21,817 nucleotides of DNA from a virus: positions 1-21,817 of IMG/VR virus record IMGVR_UViG_3300037164_000069; one strand, written 5' to 3'. A model generated the notes under the pieces. It saw only the letters and a list, made by a program, of their open reading frames with translations. It ran no database searches and had not been told where the DNA came from. A program made the position numbers and the translations under genes. Positions 1 to 6,088 of this stretch are shown in pieces (position 1 is the first letter of the stretch; each line of letters opens with the position of its first letter).

Positions 1-60
1 TGCCCGCGACGGCAGGCAGAGCAGAGCGGCTAGGTTGGCGATCGATTGTCTTCTTGTCAT
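1..60 (-). CDS. Start of a protein with a signal-peptide-like N-terminus (partial)
   Basis: Only the first 20 codons are in the window; the gene runs off the left edge. It starts with ATG at 58-60, preceded by GGGAG at a normal ribosome-binding distance. The N-terminus has two arginines followed by a short hydrophobic stretch rich in Ala and Leu, as in a Sec signal peptide. It is last in the leftward operon, about 100 bp after the previous gene. In a phage such a position could hold a lysis or envelope protein, but nothing in 20 residues identifies it. Reading frame and ribosome site are seen; export is inferred. Confidence 0.5.
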   Translation of the reverse strand, partial: MTRRQSIANLAALLCLPSRA

Positions 61-165
61 CGTTGGGATCTCCCTTTTTCTGCATTCGCCTCGTAACGAG
101 TTTCCATCCGCCGCCGGCGGGCGGGACGCGCGCGTAATGACAGACCCATGAGGGGGCCGGAGACT

Positions 166-372
166 TTATGGGATGAGACTTCCCGGCCGGTGGATAGTGC
201 AGAGTGGGCAGTAATGACGGTGTTTGTCCTTGGTCCACTCGGACGCCAATGAGATCGTGTCGAGGTCGAAGGCGAGCTGCCGCACGGTCTGCGGCTCGTC
301 GTCGCGGAGCCGGTGGCGCATGAAGCTGATCTGGCAGCCGTCGCAGATGAGTTCGACGTAGAGGGCTAGCAT
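166..372 (-). CDS. Small zinc-ribbon-like protein, 68 aa
   Basis: The start chosen is the ATG at 370-372, which overlaps the stop of the upstream helix-turn-helix gene (ATGCTAG), matching the coupling seen across this operon; a longer frame to 465 would run deep into that gene. The protein has two CxxC pairs (Cys10/Cys13 and Cys55/Cys58) separated by about 40 residues with several charged residues, so one structural zinc site is plausible. No enzyme motif is visible. Small CxxC proteins are common in phage early operons and usually lack a known role. Function is unknown; zinc binding is inferred from cysteine spacing only. Confidence 0.65.
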   Translation of the reverse strand: MLALYVELICDGCQISFMRHRLRDDEPQTVRQLAFDLDTISLASEWTKDKHRHYCPLCTIHRPGSLIP

Positions 373-944
373 CGCTGGAACTTCCCTTGGTGGATCATGC
401 GGTACAGGCGCTCGATCCGCATTGCCGTGCGGGCGGTGAGCACACACGGCTTGCGGTACATCCATTGGAGCTTAGGAACCTTGTACGCCATCCACCGCGC
501 CAATTGCGCTCGGCTGTATCCGTCTCGGAGAAGCTCTTGGATGAGGGCGAGAGCGTTTTTTGAATCGACGAGTGCGCCATCGGACACTGCCGAGCGATCC
601 ACCCCCAACAGTCTTTGCTCGGCGTTCGCACGCATCCGCGGTCGCGAGCCCTTTAGGATTCCAAAGACGATGTTTGAAGAGATGCTGGACGCTGCGGCGA
701 TGGCTTTGTATCCGACTCCTTGGGCTTGGAGCTCGAGGATGTGGTTGCGCGCTTTGGTCGTCGGCACTAAGCCATTCCAACCCCCATCCTTCTTCAGACG
801 TTGCCTCTCTAGGTTGTACCTGGAGTGCGCCGCGCGGCAAAGCATGCATTTGCAGCCAGCCACGTAACGCGCGTGCGTCGCGTGTGGCCGGCGCGCCGCT
901 GCGGCTCGGAGCGAAATTAACCGTTCGGATAGTTCAGTTTTCAT
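366..944 (-). CDS. Helix-turn-helix DNA-binding protein, 192 aa
   Basis: The N-terminal third has a basic segment with an HATHARYVAGCKCMLC motif (Cys31, Cys33, Cys36), a pattern common in small phage HTH proteins, followed by a helix-turn-helix-like region at about residues 62-115 (GVGYKAIAAASSISSNIV, then a short basic stretch). A second helical HTH-like region lies at about 128-185 (SRAQLARWMAYKVP). Two DNA-binding units and a cysteine cluster suggest a transcriptional regulator of the element. The start ATG at 942-944 overlaps the stop of the 37-residue gene upstream (ATGAAAACTGA), and its own stop overlaps the next gene. Family membership is recognised by pattern; target and role are unknown. 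Confidence 0.75.
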   Translation of the reverse strand: MKTELSERLISLRAAAARRPHATHARYVAGCKCMLCRAAHSRYNLERQRLKKDGGWNGLVPTTKARNHILELQAQGVGYKAIAAASSISSNIVFGILKGSRPRMRANAEQRLLGVDRSAVSDGALVDSKNALALIQELLRDGYSRAQLARWMAYKVPKLQWMYRKPCVLTARTAMRIERLYRMIHQGKFQRC

Positions 945-1047
945 CGCTGCTCCTTGCGGCGTCTTGCACGGCTTCCGCGATGGTCTGGGCTGTCTCGCTG
1001 AAGTAGAGGATAGCTCGCGTGTAGCGGTTCAAGATTTCAATGCTCAT
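934..1047 (-). CDS. Micro-protein, 37 aa
   Basis: A short gene with strong contextual support. ATG at 1045-1047 is preceded by GGAGG six bases upstream and overlaps the stop of the HNH gene as ATGA; its TGA at 934-936 overlaps the start of the next gene. The sequence begins MSIEILNRYTRAILYFSE and continues with an amphipathic helix (TAQTIAEAVQDAA) and an acidic end. This resembles the leader found before pentapeptide repeats in some phage proteins (a short strand, then an EAVEEAV-type helix), so it may be a stand-alone or truncated version of that leader. No function is known. The gene call rests on coupling and the ribosome site. Confidence 0.65.
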   Translation of the reverse strand: MSIEILNRYTRAILYFSETAQTIAEAVQDAARSSDEN

Positions 1048-1457
1048 TTGGCCTCCATAAGTAGCGGCCGCCGGGCGTCTTTCCGGTCGGACCTGGTTTC
1101 CTTATGGTGCAGGCGGTCGTAGTTGAGGTGGCACCACTGGCAGAGAGCCATGAGGTTTTCCTCGCGGTCGTCGCCGGGGGTGTGGTTGAGGTGGGCGACC
1201 GTGAGGACGATGCTCACGGTGCGCCTCGCGGAGACCATAGGTTCGAAGGTGGTGATGTTTCCCTGAGAGTTGCGCCATGGGGTGCCGCACTCGGCCTCGG
1301 AACTGCGGTAGGAGCCCCCGTTTCCGCGGTCATAGCGATGGTGGTTCTTGACGCCGCACTGTTCGCATCTGTCGTGGGCACGAGCTAGGATGCGGCGCCG
1401 CGTTGCTTTCCAATCGGCACCGGAGTAGTGCTGGAGCAGGTCTTTGCGGATGGGCAT
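1044..1457 (-). CDS. HNH endonuclease, 137 aa
   Basis: A metal-dependent nuclease of the HNH family. A CxxC pair at Cys31/Cys34 (CEQCG) starts the zinc-bound fold, followed by an insertion, then the core: His89 (VAHLNH), Asn101 (EENLMALC) and the CxxCH ending at His110 (CQWCH). All expected catalytic and zinc positions are present. The start is the ATG at 1455-1457 overlapping the upstream stop by one base (TAATG); a longer frame reaching 1520 has no support. Phage HNH enzymes often sit beside the terminase and assist DNA packaging, but here the gene is in the early operon about 7 kb from the terminase, so a role in recombination or host-DNA cleavage is equally possible. Confidence 0.88.
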   Translation of the reverse strand: MPIRKDLLQHYSGADWKATRRRILARAHDRCEQCGVKNHHRYDRGNGGSYRSSEAECGTPWRNSQGNITTFEPMVSARRTVSIVLTVAHLNHTPGDDREENLMALCQWCHLNYDRLHHKETRSDRKDARRPLLMEAK

Positions 1458-1954
1458 TAGAACGGCCTCTCGATGCGGGTGAAGAACCCGCCGGCAATTC
1501 GGGCCGTTTCCCCGTCGCAATCCAGGAGGTCCTCGCGGCTAAACGTGACCTCCCACATTTGGGCGGTGTGATCGACGCCAGCATGAGTGTGAGCGCGGGC
1601 TGCGGAGGAGACGTGTATACCGCGCACGCACGTGTCGCTGCCGGCCGGGGGCAAATCCTGCTCGTGGTAGTCACCCTCCGGTTGGTGAAATCCGACGGTG
1701 TGTCTCCCGCAGCCGTTTGCGGTGGTGGTGCGGTAGGCAACTGCGGAGCCAGACCTGAAGACGATCCCGCACAGCGCAGCCATATAGGTGAGGCGCTCGG
1801 TGTTCTCGTCGCGCCACGTGCCGCCGTACCACGTGCCGTCGCGCCACGTGCCGCCGCGCCAGGCAACTTGCCCGTCTACCCATTCGACGTCGGCATTGCT
1901 CGTGCTGGCGTCGGCGAGCCATTGGGGACAGTTTTGCAGGTCGGAAATGTTCAT
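1457..1954 (-). CDS. W-x-G-G-T pentapeptide protein, 165 aa, function unknown
   Basis: The start ATG at 1952-1954 overlaps the upstream stop (ATGA) and follows GAGGAGG at good distance. Residues 32-49 hold tandem pentapeptides of the form W-[R/Y]-[G/D]-G-T. Such W/G/T-rich repeats occur in many phage and plasmid proteins, next to variable domains. The C-terminal half contains RGIHVSSAARAH and later MWEVTFSREDLLDCDGE, resembling small phage proteins of unknown role with a CKGIHV-type motif. No catalytic motif can be assigned. It lies between a small unknown gene and the HNH nuclease. Repeats are seen directly; any host-interaction role is speculation. Confidence 0.7.
   Translation of the reverse strand: MNISDLQNCPQWLADASTSNADVEWVDGQVAWRGGTWRDGTWYGGTWRDENTERLTYMAALCGIVFRSGSAVAYRTTTANGCGRHTVGFHQPEGDYHEQDLPPAGSDTCVRGIHVSSAARAHTHAGVDHTAQMWEVTFSREDLLDCDGETARIAGGFFTRIERPF
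1808..1861 (-). repeat. Tandem 15-bp repeat encoding WxGGT pentapeptides
   Basis: About 3.6 copies of a 15-base unit around GGCACGTGGCGCGAC, read on the minus strand, encoding residues 32-49 of the surrounding gene. Units differ by a few bases that swap R/Y and D/G at positions 2 and 3 of the pentapeptide. Confidence 0.85.
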
Positions 1955-2235
1955 AGGGCCTCCTCTGGGCAGACGGAGTAGAGGACTAGGCGGCGGATCC
2001 GCGAGGCCTCGATGAGGACATTGCACTCGGCGATCGCGGCGGCGACGGTTTCGGCGGATCCGTTGACCGAAACGCCGGCTTTGAGCGCGAAGCATATTTT
2101 GTCGCCCTTGGCTGTGCTATAGCGGACCAGGCGTACGGCGACTCCTCGGCGCTCGCCCCGCCATGAGCCAGTGCAGGCGAGTTGGTGAATGATCGTGCAG
2201 ACGTCGTGAGGCGAGAACGCTACCGAGCGGCGCAT
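1951..2235 (-). CDS. Hypothetical protein, 94 aa
   Basis: ATG at 2233-2235 is preceded by TGAGGT about seven bases upstream, inside the end of the cysteine-rich gene, giving a 16-base overlap. Its stop overlaps the next start as ATGA. The protein has a basic N-terminus, a central strand-rich part (VAVRLVRYSTAKGDKICFAL), a serine/alanine helix with ETVAAAIAECNVLIEA, and an acidic end. No known family is recognised and no transmembrane segment is evident. The context makes it a genuine early-operon gene. Confidence 0.7.
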   Translation of the reverse strand: MRRSVAFSPHDVCTIIHQLACTGSWRGERRGVAVRLVRYSTAKGDKICFALKAGVSVNGSAETVAAAIAECNVLIEASRIRRLVLYSVCPEEAL

Positions 2236-2588
2236 GCGGCTACCTCAGACAATCCCAGATCCGGACCTTGACGGGCCACGACGGGCGCATCAGGGCGCGC
2301 AGGGAGGGCTTGGTTGCAGGTTATCGCCAGGGCGATGATGTGATCGCACGCGTGCTGGGAGAGCACGCGGGCGACACAGGAATTTGTGTCGAGGCAGAGC
2401 CGGAAGCCGCGCTTGGCTACCGAGTACTGGGCGCGGGAGGAAAACGGGATGCCGCAGCAAGCGCAAACGCAGGCGGTGCAGTGGGTGTGACTTGCGTCGG
2501 ACCAGGCGCAGCCGGTTGGCGCGCAGGGCTTGGTAACGGTGCAGCCGCAGGCGCGGCAGGTTCCACGGGTCGGTGAGATACGGAACAT
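2220..2588 (-). CDS. Cysteine-rich zinc-binding protein, 122 aa, with a duplicated 3' end
   Basis: The start is the ATG at 2586-2588 with AAGGAG just upstream. Residues 9-45 carry CRACGC, PCAPTGCAW and HCTACVCACC clusters, matching a small cysteine motif (CRxCGCT...GCxW.....C.xC) widespread in phage and plasmid proteins of unknown role, likely one or two zinc sites. Residues 46-90 continue with further cysteines. The last 30 or so residues come from DNA (2245-2314) that is a near copy of the replication gene at 4448-4517, read in a different frame, so this C-terminus is probably not ancestral. The copied stretch reads through to the stop at 2220-2222. Zinc binding is inferred; the duplication is seen directly. 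Confidence 0.7.
   Translation of the reverse strand: MFRISPTRGTCRACGCTVTKPCAPTGCAWSDASHTHCTACVCACCGIPFSSRAQYSVAKRGFRLCLDTNSCVARVLSQHACDHIIALAITCNQALPARPDAPVVARQGPDLGLSEVAACAAR
2245..2314. repeat. 70-bp direct repeat, copy 1
   Basis: Matches 4448-4517 in the same orientation with 3 mismatches in 70 bases, with no gap. This copy forms the 3' end of the cysteine-rich gene. In the frame used by the replication gene this copy would run into a stop codon (TAG) just past its end. Confidence 0.95.
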
Positions 2589-2851
2589 GGGACTCCTTGG
2601 GTTGATTGATTGGGGACGTTGAGGTTGCCGCAGGCCGCCGCATGGGCGTAGGCTTGGGCGAGACGGAAGGCCTCGTAGCGGCCTTCGGAGATCGAGAGAG
2701 ACAGTTCGCGCGCCCGGTTGGCCGCAGCGGTGCGGCCGGACGCGGAGACCAAGTCTAGGGTGCCGAGGGCCATCAGAGTCAGGAAACGATCCTCGGGGGA
2801 CAGATGGGGGGCCGACGGCAGGCCGCGGCGACGGCGGTCGAAGCGGGTCAC
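2417..2851 (-). CDS. Hypothetical protein, up to 144 aa, overlapping the next gene
   Basis: The start chosen is GTG at 2849-2851, which overlaps the upstream stop as GTGA and follows GAGGAGGAG. About the first 88 residues look like real protein: a basic start, then a helical stretch (LSPEDRFLTLMALGTLDLV, RELSLSISEGRYEAFRLAQA). From about residue 88 the frame lies over the cysteine-rich gene for 172 bases and becomes Pro/Ala-rich, as a shadow frame would. Either the gene truly overlaps its neighbour, or its original stop was lost by a small indel near 2600. No family is recognised. The first part is supported by coupling; the true end is uncertain. Confidence 0.55.
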   Translation of the reverse strand: MTRFDRRRRGLPSAPHLSPEDRFLTLMALGTLDLVSASGRTAAANRARELSLSISEGRYEAFRLAQAYAHAAACGNLNVPNQSTQGVPCSVSHRPVEPAAPAAAPLPSPARQPAAPGPTQVTPTAPPAFALAAASRFPPAPSTR

Positions 2852-3126
2852 TGAGTGCGCTCCTCCTCGTCGATAAGCGCCTGGAGATCGCCGGCGAGAT
2901 TGCGACATTGGGATAGAGCCGCTTGGAGGGATCCATGGCGGTCCTCGTCGAGGATGAGGCTGCGGAGCAAGCCGCGGCAGGTCTCGGCGGCTTGCAAGGC
3001 GTCATGGTAGGCCTGCAAGGTGTTCTTCGGCATGGCGTCCGGGGGCCGCTGTACTGCTTTGTGTACAGTGCTGCCAAGGCCACTGAGACCCCGGTCACTC
3101 GCTGGGAAATCGAAGGCGGTCCTCAT
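2848..3126 (-). CDS. Hypothetical helical protein, 92 aa
   Basis: ATG at 3124-3126 overlaps the stop of the replication gene as ATGA. A second possible start lies about 30 codons further in (MPKNTLQAYHDAL). The C-terminal two thirds are strongly helical with heptad-like Leu/Ala spacing (TLQAYHDALQAAETCRGLL, then SLQAALSQCRNLAGDLQAL) and end acidic (DEEERTQ), suggesting a small helical bundle or coiled coil. No enzyme motif. Because it directly follows and is coupled to the replication gene, a helper role in replication is possible but unproven. Confidence 0.65.
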   Translation of the reverse strand: MRTAFDFPASDRGLSGLGSTVHKAVQRPPDAMPKNTLQAYHDALQAAETCRGLLRSLILDEDRHGSLQAALSQCRNLAGDLQALIDEEERTQ

Positions 3127-4601
3127 CGGGCACCTCCGGCGACCGCTATTGCATGGGGCTGCGAGGGATCCAGCGAGTCCACCAGTTCCTGCGCGTTGCG
3201 GCGTCTGATGGGAGTGCAGGCTGGGTCCGCGAGCCAGCGCTTGGCCTCCGCCAGGCATTCCGGGAAATTTTCAGGGACGTATACGGGGTCCGGCGGCGGC
3301 GACGGTTGCGGACCGAGGACTGGGACAGAGAACAGCTTGGGGACGGCGGTGAGCAGGAATCCCACCGGGCTGTCTTTGCCGCGGCAGAGGTGGCCCTTGA
3401 GCCGGATGGCCCCCAGAATTTCCACGGCCGTGCAATGCGGGGACCTGCCGCGACACTGAGCGATCATGATGCGGGCTGCGTCCTCGTCGGCAGGGCAAAA
3501 GTGGCGCATGCCGTCCAGGACGTGGGCGACATCGGCAAGAGGCTCCGCCTGTTTCCCGGCGGGTGAGACCGGTCTGCCGGCGGAGGTATACGCCGGAACA
3601 GGCGGAGCGGGGGAAAGACCGGCACCGGGCGCAGTCCCAGGCTGCACCCGGGGAGGATTGCCGATCCCATTCGCGCCGGCAGACGCCTGAGTCCCGACAG
3701 ACGCTGAGGCGGGCGCGAATAGCTTGGGCTGGAGCGGCGGCGCTGGCTGGGGCTTGCCGGGCGTCTTGGCGGCTTGGATCGCCTGCTCCAGGTATCGCTT
3801 GAGGGAGTCGGCCGCGGAGCGGAGCACCTCATGGTAGCTCAGCACGGCGGCCTTGACCTCTTCGCTCCCGGCTATCGCGCCAGCATCCGCGATCAGCTTG
3901 CGCATGCTGTGGTTGCGCATAAAGGCCAGCAGCAGTTGGATGGGACCCCCCTCTTCAACCTCAGCGTTTTCAACAAATTGCGAGCTAATGGAGCCAGATA
4001 TGGCTCCATTAGCTCGCAAGTTATTGGCTTTATTCGGCTTGGGCAGCAGGAAGACTCCAATCCTGCTCGACGGCGAGCCGAGCTTCGCAAGGTCCGCCGG
4101 TTTCAGTTTGCGGAGCGGAGTCAGCCATCCGCGCTTCTCTCCGTCTGCCAAGGAGACGTGTTGCAACTTCTCCGGGGTGCGTTCCAGCCTGGCTCGGACG
4201 ATCAATCCATCGTCCTGCTCCATTTCGACCAGCGCGCGGTGCATGTGCGCCTTCGAAACGCGGAGAGCAACTTTGATCTCGGGGGTCACCTGGATGCCCG
4301 ATTCCGCGCACGCATCGCAGGCCGCCCGGAAGATCATACCGGTGATCATGGACGGCTGGAGTGGCCCGACCCTGGTGGGTGCGCCAGCGTACTCGCCCTT
4401 GCTCATGATGACGGCCAAGTCGGACTCGTAGCCGAAGCTCTGGATCATCAGACAAGCCCAGATCCGCACCTTGAGGGGCCACGACGGGCGCATCAGGGCG
4501 CGCAGGGAGGGCTTGGTGGTGTACATCCACTCGCCGGGTTTGACGCCCAAGCGGGCAAAGAACGGAGGGACAAAGGGCTGTTTGATCGACTCGGCTGCCA
4601 T
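3123..4601 (-). CDS. Replication-initiator-like protein with winged-helix N-terminus, 492 aa
   Basis: First gene of the leftward operon, starting at ATG 4599-4601. Residues about 20-145 form a winged-helix-like region (helical stretches around WPLKVRIWACLMIQ, ALRVSKAHMHRALVEME, then strand DGLIVRARLE), as in phage O/DnaD-type initiators and plasmid Rep proteins. Residues 280-355 are a Pro/Ala/Gly-rich linker. Residues 355-425 are a second helical domain ending in GFLLTAVPKLF, a motif style seen at the C-terminus of such initiators, where it contacts helicase or primase. No helicase or primase motif is present, so it would recruit host enzymes. Codons 195-208 encode a perfect palindrome, possibly the origin. 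Function is inferred from architecture and position, not from a diagnostic motif. Confidence 0.6.
   Translation of the reverse strand: MAAESIKQPFVPPFFARLGVKPGEWMYTTKPSLRALMRPSWPLKVRIWACLMIQSFGYESDLAVIMSKGEYAGAPTRVGPLQPSMITGMIFRAACDACAESGIQVTPEIKVALRVSKAHMHRALVEMEQDDGLIVRARLERTPEKLQHVSLADGEKRGWLTPLRKLKPADLAKLGSPSSRIGVFLLPKPNKANNLRANGAISGSISSQFVENAEVEEGGPIQLLLAFMRNHSMRKLIADAGAIAGSEEVKAAVLSYHEVLRSAADSLKRYLEQAIQAAKTPGKPQPAPPLQPKLFAPASASVGTQASAGANGIGNPPRVQPGTAPGAGLSPAPPVPAYTSAGRPVSPAGKQAEPLADVAHVLDGMRHFCPADEDAARIMIAQCRGRSPHCTAVEILGAIRLKGHLCRGKDSPVGFLLTAVPKLFSVPVLGPQPSPPPDPVYVPENFPECLAEAKRWLADPACTPIRRRNAQELVDSLDPSQPHAIAVAGGAR
3978..4019. repeat. Perfect inverted repeat, 19-bp arms, 4-base loop (candidate origin hairpin)
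   Basis: Arms TTGCGAGCTAATGGAGCCA (3978-3996) and its exact complement (4001-4019) with loop GATA. It lies inside the replication gene, in a locally AT-rich patch (about 3968-4030) within otherwise GC-rich DNA. It is far more perfect than coding demands. Known phage origins often lie within the initiator gene, as lambda ori lies in O. Confidence 0.9.
4448..4517. repeat. 70-bp direct repeat, copy 2
   Basis: Encodes residues 29-52 of the replication protein (around SLRALMRPSWPLKVRIW) and matches 2245-2314 with 3 mismatches. As it fits the continuous protein here, this is probably the source copy. Confidence 0.95.
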
Positions 4602-4831
4602 AGAGACCTCGACCTCACCAACAGGGATTTCTCGAAAGCGCCGGATCGTGTATGATAGAGGCGTCTGCCTCCCGGCGCTTAACCTCGGCTCGATGGCGCC
4701 CGAAAGTTTCTCAGGCCTAAGGCGCGATCGGGCCTACCGAAGGGAGGCGGGCGCCCGCTGCAAGGGCGGCATCCAAGCGGTACAATCCGAATTTGTACCC
4801 CCCTCCGATCGAGACATCCGGCGCGTGACGC
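4602..4831. promoter_or_regulatory. Intergenic control region between the replication gene and the integrase
   Basis: 230 bases separate the divergently transcribed replication and integrase genes, so promoters for both must lie here or nearby. Visible elements are a TATGAT -10-like box at 4651-4656 (its opposite strand reads ATCATA, so it could serve either direction, with no convincing -35), GGCCTA repeated at 4714 and 4731, a 12-base palindrome GCGGGCGCCCGC at 4747-4758, and the inverted repeat at 4779-4799. No tRNA-like or obvious core attachment sequence is seen. Confidence 0.45.
4779..4799. promoter_or_regulatory. Operator-like inverted repeat GGTACAA-N7-TTGTACC
   Basis: Perfect 7-base half sites separated by 7 bases, about 33 bases before the integrase start. 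Half-site length and spacing suit a dimeric helix-turn-helix regulator. The binding protein is unknown. Confidence 0.45.
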
Positions 4832-5803
4832 GTGGGAACCGCGTCCAACGCAGGGATGTCGCCAACCATTGAAGCTGAAATAGAAGAGTTGCGTGAGGCG
4901 CGAGCCAGGCTGGTGGAGCGAGGCGAGTTCGCGCCGATCACGTTGCAGGGGTACGCCTACGATTGGGCCGGATTCGCGGCCTGGTGCGAGGCGAGAGGTC
5001 GCGGCAGTCTGCCGGCCTCCGCGGATACGTTGTCGTTGTACCTGACCGCTCTGTTGGGTCAGGGACTCAAAGTGACGACTGTACGGCGCCGATGCTGCGC
5101 AGTCGTGCACCGGCATCGGATGGCGGGGCTTAGTTCCCCCGCGGGCAAGGAAGTTCTCGCCCTGCTGGCCGGGGCGCAACGGGAGCGAGCCGAGAAGCCG
5201 CGCCAGATGAGGCCCTTGACGGTGGCTCAACTGCGCGAGATCTCGGAATTTCTGGGGGAGCAGGGATCGACGGCCGCTATCCGGGACCGGGCGATCCTGG
5301 TAGTCGGGTTCGCGTCCGCTCTGCGGCGATCGAGTATCGCCGGGCTCAACCTGGCGGACGTGGAGTTCTGCACCGAGGGGATGGTAATCCACGTGGGGCG
5401 CGAGAAGCAAGACCAGACCGGGCGCGGCCGGCTGATCGGTATTCCGTGGGGACGCCACGAGGCAACCTGCGCGGTGCGATGCCTGCGGGCGTGGATCGAG
5501 CGCAGGGGGGAGAGGCCCGGCCCGCTGTTCTGGCGGTTGCAGGGCAGCGCGGGGTTGCGGCTGGACGGCGAGTGCGTGGAGCGGCTCGTCAAGCGTTGCG
5601 TGGCGATCATTGGCCTCGACCCGAGGGACCGCTTCGCGGCGCATTCTCTGCGATCCGGGTTTGTCACCGCCGCCGGCGAAGGGGGCGCCGGCGAGCTGCT
5701 GATCGCGGCACAGACGGGGCATCGGTCCATGGACGTGCTGCGCCGCTACTTCCGGCGGAGCGACCTGTTCCGCGCAAACGCCTGCAACGCGATTGAGCTG
5801 TAG
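4832..5803 (+). CDS. int: Tyrosine recombinase / phage integrase, 323 aa
   Basis: A site-specific recombinase that would insert and excise the element. The N-terminal part (about 35-105) is the SAM-like core-binding domain. The catalytic domain has the expected set: Arg165 in SALRRSSIAGL, a candidate lysine at 192 (GREKQD), His271/Arg274 in HSLRSGF, His297 in TGHRSM, and nucleophile Tyr306 in VLRRYFR. Length fits XerC/D-size integrases. The start is uncertain: GTG at 4832 gives the longest form, ATG at 4856 gives a form 8 residues shorter, and neither has a clear ribosome site. The gene is alone on the plus strand, divergent from the replication operon, with its stop 8 bases from a convergent small gene. 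No excisionase is recognised nearby. Confidence 0.92.
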   Translation: MGTASNAGMSPTIEAEIEELREARARLVERGEFAPITLQGYAYDWAGFAAWCEARGRGSLPASADTLSLYLTALLGQGLKVTTVRRRCCAVVHRHRMAGLSSPAGKEVLALLAGAQRERAEKPRQMRPLTVAQLREISEFLGEQGSTAAIRDRAILVVGFASALRRSSIAGLNLADVEFCTEGMVIHVGREKQDQTGRGRLIGIPWGRHEATCAVRCLRAWIERRGERPGPLFWRLQGSAGLRLDGECVERLVKRCVAIIGLDPRDRFAAHSLRSGFVTAAGEGGAGELLIAAQTGHRSMDVLRRYFRRSDLFRANACNAIEL

Positions 5804-5811
5804 CGACATAC

Positions 5812-5997
5812 TCAGGCCGATGCGGCTGCTTCGCGACGGGCTTTCGCGGCGGCGGCGCCTCGCCGGCGGAGTTCGCCCATCTTGGCGGCGTACTGCTCCT
5901 TCGTCAGGCCCTTTTTGGCGGCGGCCACCGCCTTGCGGGCGAGAATTGCCTGAGCGGCGCGGAGGATGTCTTTCTCTTTGACGGCCTGCTTCGACAT
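5812..5997 (-). CDS. Small basic Ala/Lys/Arg-rich protein, 61 aa
   Basis: ATG at 5995-5997; a GGAG lies about 13 bases upstream, further than ideal. The protein is a likely long helix rich in Ala, Lys and Arg (KEKDILRAAQAILARKAV, then ELRRRGAAAAKARREA) with no cysteines. It could bind nucleic acid. It is convergent with the integrase with an 8-base gap. Its alternating Ala/Arg composition could also arise in a random GC-rich frame, so the call is moderate. An excisionase role is conceivable from position but no wing or HTH motif supports it. Confidence 0.5.
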   Translation of the reverse strand: MSKQAVKEKDILRAAQAILARKAVAAAKKGLTKEQYAAKMGELRRRGAAAAKARREAAASA

Positions 5998-6053
5998 GGG
6001 AACAGAATACTCCGAAATCGACCGGCTGGATAACTATTTTTTGGGGGTATTGG

Positions 6054-6078
6054 CAGGGAGCCACCGGATGGCTCCCTG
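6054..6078. repeat. Hairpin with 10-bp perfect stem
   Basis: CAGGGAGCCA (6054-6063), loop CCGGA, then its exact complement (6069-6078). Contains the GGAGCCA/TGGCTCC core also found in the palindrome at 3978-4019. It has no T-tract right after it in either direction, so it is not a classical terminator, although a T6 run lies about 15 bases to the left (6037-6042), which would follow it for leftward transcription. Confidence 0.75.
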
Positions 6079-6088
6079 AGGGGTGCTT

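Noticed and set aside
57-149. 30-codon minus-strand frame ending in an ATGA overlap with the gene at 1-60
   Set aside because: The overlap fits the operon style, but there is no ribosome site for its ATG and the sequence is an arginine-rich string typical of random GC-rich frames.
1808-1861. Tandem repeat considered as a CRISPR-like or iteron array
   Set aside because: Units are contiguous 15-mers in frame with a coding sequence and have no spacers, so they are a protein repeat.
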